From contig CANMOU010000002.1 in assembly GCA_947499555.1 (NCBI GenBank), forward strand, positions 321,001 to 385,000: a DNA stretch of 64,000 nucleotides. The letters are read 5' to 3'. A program made the translations under genes and the position numbers. The notes beneath the pieces were generated by a model. That model was not told the DNA's origin and made no database searches. It saw only the letters and a list, made by a program, of their open reading frames with translations. This document shows, in pieces, positions 63,921-64,000 of this stretch. Each line of letters starts with the position of its first letter. The stretch's first letter is position 1. The stretch is from an uncultured Roseovarius sp. Its GTDB lineage: Bacteria; Pseudomonadota; Alphaproteobacteria; Rhodobacterales; Rhodobacteraceae.

Positions 63921-64000
63921 AGCATTGATCCTTCCCGACAGTAGAGGTCGTTGTTTCGGCTCTGTGCTGTGCAGGCAATTTTGATTGGGCAGCAGCAGGC

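Overview
The window looks like chromosomal DNA of a marine-type alphaproteobacterium of the Rhodobacteraceae (Roseobacter group). This is inferred from the GC-rich coding style, the split F0 operon with both b and b' subunits, a MipZ-type ParA ATPase, the rnhB-ccrM pair, a VPLPA-type C-terminal sorting signal, and a full histidine utilisation cluster beside amine-demethylation genes. Coding density is high and most genes sit in short operons joined by ATGA or TGATG overlaps. No rRNA, tRNA, CRISPR array or intact insertion sequence was seen.

Layout: (1) 1-2.6 kb: end of a DMT-family transporter gene, a SAM methyltransferase, and aroC. (2) 2.6-3.9 kb: a gene-poor, AT-richer stretch with one lipoprotein. 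(3) 3.9-12.7 kb: a methylated-amine cluster on the minus strand (a non-pyrrolysine MttB-family protein, two DAO-GcvT fusion dehydrogenases, a class III aminotransferase) with a divergent LysR regulator and a clear operator. (4) 12.7-17.5 kb: the F0 ATP synthase operon, a YbaK/ProX deacylase and an unknown membrane protein. (5) 17.7-27.2 kb: the translation and secretion block ffh-[4 tandem GNATs]-chorismate mutase-rpsP-bluB-small ORF-rimM-sulfotransferase-trmD-[AT-rich unknown]-rplS-rpmE. (6) 27.3-33.7 kb: VOC protein, HpcH aldolase, glucokinase, a Tag-like glycosylase, parE, and an AT-rich type II restriction-modification pair (MT-A70 methyltransferase plus BglII-like nuclease).

(7) 33.7-37.1 kb: thiBPQ thiamine transporter under a TPP riboswitch. 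(8) 37.1-38.4 kb: GFA protein and MipZ. (9) 38.9-45.9 kb: hut genes (hutU, a HIT protein, hutH, hutI on minus; hutF and hutC on plus) around a HutC-like operator, with no hutG. (10) 45.9-49.8 kb: a second MttB-family gene with a TetR regulator, a cupin and an FAD oxidoreductase, around a strong inverted repeat. (11) 49.8-52.6 kb: a membrane-fused TIGR01777 epimerase, a DUF4166 protein and a GbsR/MarR regulator sharing a 20-bp operator. (12) 52.7-64 kb: ald/Lrp pair, VPLPA-anchored SGNH hydrolase, pnp, a DMT transporter, a two-component system with a small membrane protein, ccrM, rnhB and a secreted unknown protein.

The strongest leads are the two MttB-family loci lying close together, each beside FAD amine oxidoreductases but with no visible corrinoid protein. 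A possible route for the first is quaternary amine to dimethylglycine to sarcosine to glycine to glyoxylate. Other leads are several new operator pairs, the HIT gene where hutG would be expected, the GNAT array inside the translation operon, and the GANTC cluster in front of ccrM.
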